The notes below the pieces were generated by a model. It ran no database searches. It saw only the letters and a list, made by a program, of their open reading frames with translations, and was not told the origin of the DNA. A stretch of DNA of 6,363 nt from Thermoleophilia bacterium. GTDB lineage: Bacteria; Actinomycetota; Thermoleophilia; Gaiellales; Gaiellaceae. Each line of letters begins with the position of its first letter. Within the stretch, counting starts at the first letter, position 1. The translations under genes and the position numbers were made by a program. The stretch spans positions 1 through 6,363 of the forward strand of contig JAOUEK010000129.1 in the NCBI GenBank assembly GCA_029858755.1, read 5' to 3'. Of this stretch, positions 5,309-6,363 are shown in pieces.

Positions 5309-5955
5309 GCGCGCGCGAGCCCGTCGAGCACGGCGAGCAGGTCGGCTGGCTCGAGGCGGTTGCGGTAGTCGGCGTCGACGAACGCGAGGCGGACGATCCC
5401 GGCCCGGTCGATCACGAACGTCGCCGGGATCGGCAGCTCCCAGGCCTCGTTGCCGTTCGCCGCGACCAGGTCGATGCCGCGCTCGCGGTACAGGTCGACG
5501 AGGGGCGGCGGCAGCTTCCAGACGAGGCCGTAGTCACGGGCGACCCGGTTGCCGACGTCGCTCAGGACCTCGAAGCCGAGCCCCTGCGTCTCCGCGAACG
5601 TGAGCGATCCGTCGGGGAGCTCGGGCGAGACGGCGACGAGCGCCGCGACGAGCGCGTCGAGCTCTTGGAGCACCTCCTGGTAGGCCCGCAACTGCAGGTT
5701 GCAGTACGGTCACCAGCCGCCGCGGTAGAACGCGAGCACGACGGCACGCCGGCCGAGGAGATCGCCGAGGTCGATCCGGCCGCCGCGCGCCGACGGCAGC
5801 GTGAACGACGGCGCGCGATCACCCACGCCCGGTGTGCCGGAGCGGTCGGCGGCGCGTAGCTCGTCGATCGCGCCCTCGATCACCGCCATCCCCCCGGGGC
5901 CGTATCGCTCCGCCGACCGCGCGCGTTGCGCGACCAGCTCGTCACGGAGGGTCAT
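5305..5955 (-). CDS. Selenocysteine-containing peroxiredoxin-like redoxin (in-frame TGA = Sec82)
   Basis: A thioredoxin-fold, AhpC/TSA-type peroxiredoxin-like protein of 216 residues, counting one TGA codon (5712-5710) as selenocysteine. The N-terminal part has a helical lead (MTLRDELVAQRARSAERYG), GDRAPSFTLPSARGG (45-59), LGDLL and VVLAFYRGGW (72-81). Then come Sec82-Pro-Tyr-Cys85-NLQLRAYQ, LVAVSPELPD, FEVLSDVGNRVARDYGL and ELPIPATFVIDRAGIVR. Family members normally read FYRGGWCPYCN, so the TGA replaces the reactive cysteine exactly. Cys85 is the only cysteine and could form a selenenylsulfide with Sec82. Such proteins reduce peroxides or exchange thiols in the cytoplasm. The frame stays open and family-like for 134 codons after TGA. 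The ATG at 5955 overlaps the cupin stop as TGATG, and the end overlaps the SDR start as ATGA. Alternatives are a sequencing error or nonsense mutation in one cysteine codon; the position makes Sec more likely. Confidence 0.85.
5667..5704 (-). promoter_or_regulatory. Candidate bacterial SECIS region after the Sec TGA
   Basis: Bacterial SECIS elements are hairpins inside the coding sequence shortly after the UGA. Two candidates are visible in the mRNA. Hairpin A has arms CUGCAAC (5704-5698) and GUUGCGG (5692-5686), seven pairs with one G-U, around the loop CUGCA. Its loop begins 13 bases after UGA. Hairpin B is GGAG-GUG-CUCC (5677-5667), four pairs with a GU-starting loop 37 bases after UGA. 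B better fits the usual rule of G early in the loop; A has the better stem and the closer position. A competing fold CUGCA-ACC-UGCAG also exists. I cannot decide between them without folding and comparison. Confidence 0.4.
5710..5712 (-). other. In-frame TGA, proposed selenocysteine codon
   Basis: The minus strand reads TGG-TGA-CCG-TAC-TGC, that is W-Sec-P-Y-C. TGA differs from the cysteine codons TGC and TGT by one base. It is the only stop in the 217-codon frame before the terminal TGA at 5307-5305. Automatic calling would end one protein here and start another downstream, for instance at a TTG at 5691. Confidence 0.82.
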
Positions 5956-6341
5956 CAGCGCTCGACGTGCAGCGAGCCGTCCAGGTCGCCGAGCACGAGG
6001 TCGCGCTCGCGATCGGGAATGTGGTCGAGCGGCACCGGGGCGAGCGCCTCGATGAAGGTGACGCCGCCCGGGGAGTGGAGCTCGTGCTCGACGCCGCGGT
6101 TGACGACGCAGACGTCGCCCGGCCCCATCTCCCGACTCTCGTCGCCGATCGTCATCGTCAACCCGCCCTCGAGGATCAGCATCACCTGCTCGGTGTGCTC
6201 GTGGCTGTGTCGCTGCACCGTCGTCCCGGGCTCGTAGGCGACCCGGCCGAGGAAGACCTGGTCGCCCGCGATCGCGTGCAGTTCGACCGTGGGGAAGATC
6301 CGCCACGGCTCGACGCCGTTCCACGTCCGGAACGCGCTCAT
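5955..6341 (-). CDS. Cupin domain-containing protein
   Basis: A 128-residue single-domain cupin, a small beta-barrel that normally holds a divalent metal. Motif 1 is PGTTVQRHSHEHTEQVMLILEGG (38-60), written here as residues around His45, His47 and Glu51, with His49 as a further possible ligand. Motif 2 is MGPGDVCVVNRGVEHEL (72-88) with His86. These are the usual three His and one Glu metal ligands, so it is probably an active metal-binding cupin (enzyme or sensor). The ending LGDLDGSLHVER is polar. Substrate and reaction cannot be told. The ATG at 6341 has no good Shine-Dalgarno. Its stop shares one base with the redoxin start (TGATG), which makes it the first visible gene of the cupin-redoxin-SDR operon. 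A TGA at 6351-6349 could end a further upstream gene outside the window, so the operon may be longer. Confidence 0.88.
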   Translation of the reverse strand: MSAFRTWNGVEPWRIFPTVELHAIAGDQVFLGRVAYEPGTTVQRHSHEHTEQVMLILEGGLTMTIGDESREMGPGDVCVVNRGVEHELHSPGGVTFIEALAPVPLDHIPDRERDLVLGDLDGSLHVER

Positions 6342-6363
6342 GCGGTCGTCAGCGGCGTGGCCC

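Noticed and set aside
5305..5691. Separate short redoxin gene starting at TTG
   Set aside because: It would lack the first half of the fold and the active site. The same frame continues upstream through the TGA into the missing half.
5956..6324. N-terminal extension of the redoxin frame into the cupin gene
   Set aside because: The sequence is low-complexity Arg/Pro shadow of the cupin. Redoxin homology begins at the ATG at 5955.
1..6363. CRISPR array, tRNA, rRNA or transposase
   Set aside because: Read on both strands, there is no regularly spaced repeat, no cloverleaf with a recognisable T-loop, and no transposase or integrase motif.

Overview
The window is 6.4 kb of GC-rich bacterial chromosome. 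Codon use with G or C in third positions, a likely leaderless start, and a tandem pair of caa3-type CtaG proteins suggest a high-GC actinobacterium, perhaps of the Thermoleophilia. That placement is inference. No rRNA, tRNA, CRISPR array or recognisable transposon is visible.

Layout. Positions 1-1267 form a looser, less GC-biased stretch with three small genes: a 2TM-domain membrane protein (minus), a small hypothetical protein with a probable frameshift near its 3' end (minus), and a three-helix membrane protein (plus). A 17-bp exact direct repeat (522-538 and 802-818) brackets the middle gene. From 1322 to 4369, on the minus strand and in transcription order, lie two CtaG-like cytochrome c oxidase assembly proteins joined by an ATGA overlap, then a flavin monoamine-oxidase-family protein 46 bases further on. 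A short two-helix membrane protein (4444-4632, plus) sits between this block and the next.

From 6341 down to 4637, on the minus strand, lies a tightly coupled three-gene operon: a cupin, a peroxiredoxin-like redoxin, and a short-chain dehydrogenase resembling KduD. Start and stop codons overlap at both junctions (TGATG and ATGA).

The main discovery is in the middle gene of that operon. Its reading frame is interrupted by one TGA at 5710-5712. This sits exactly where the family has the first cysteine of the WCPYC active site, giving W-TGA-P-Y-C. The frame then runs on for 134 codons of intact redoxin sequence and ends in an ATGA overlap with the next gene. The simplest reading is a selenoprotein with a UxxC centre (Sec82, Cys85). 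Hairpins that could serve as a bacterial SECIS element follow the TGA. An ordinary gene caller would split this gene into two wrong pieces. No Sec machinery (selA, selB, selC, selD) lies in the window.

Other points are the loss of three histidines in the second CtaG copy, the loss of aromatic-cage and FAD-attachment residues in the amine-oxidase homologue, a hairpin that encloses that gene's ribosome binding site, and a shortened dinucleotide-binding region in the dehydrogenase.
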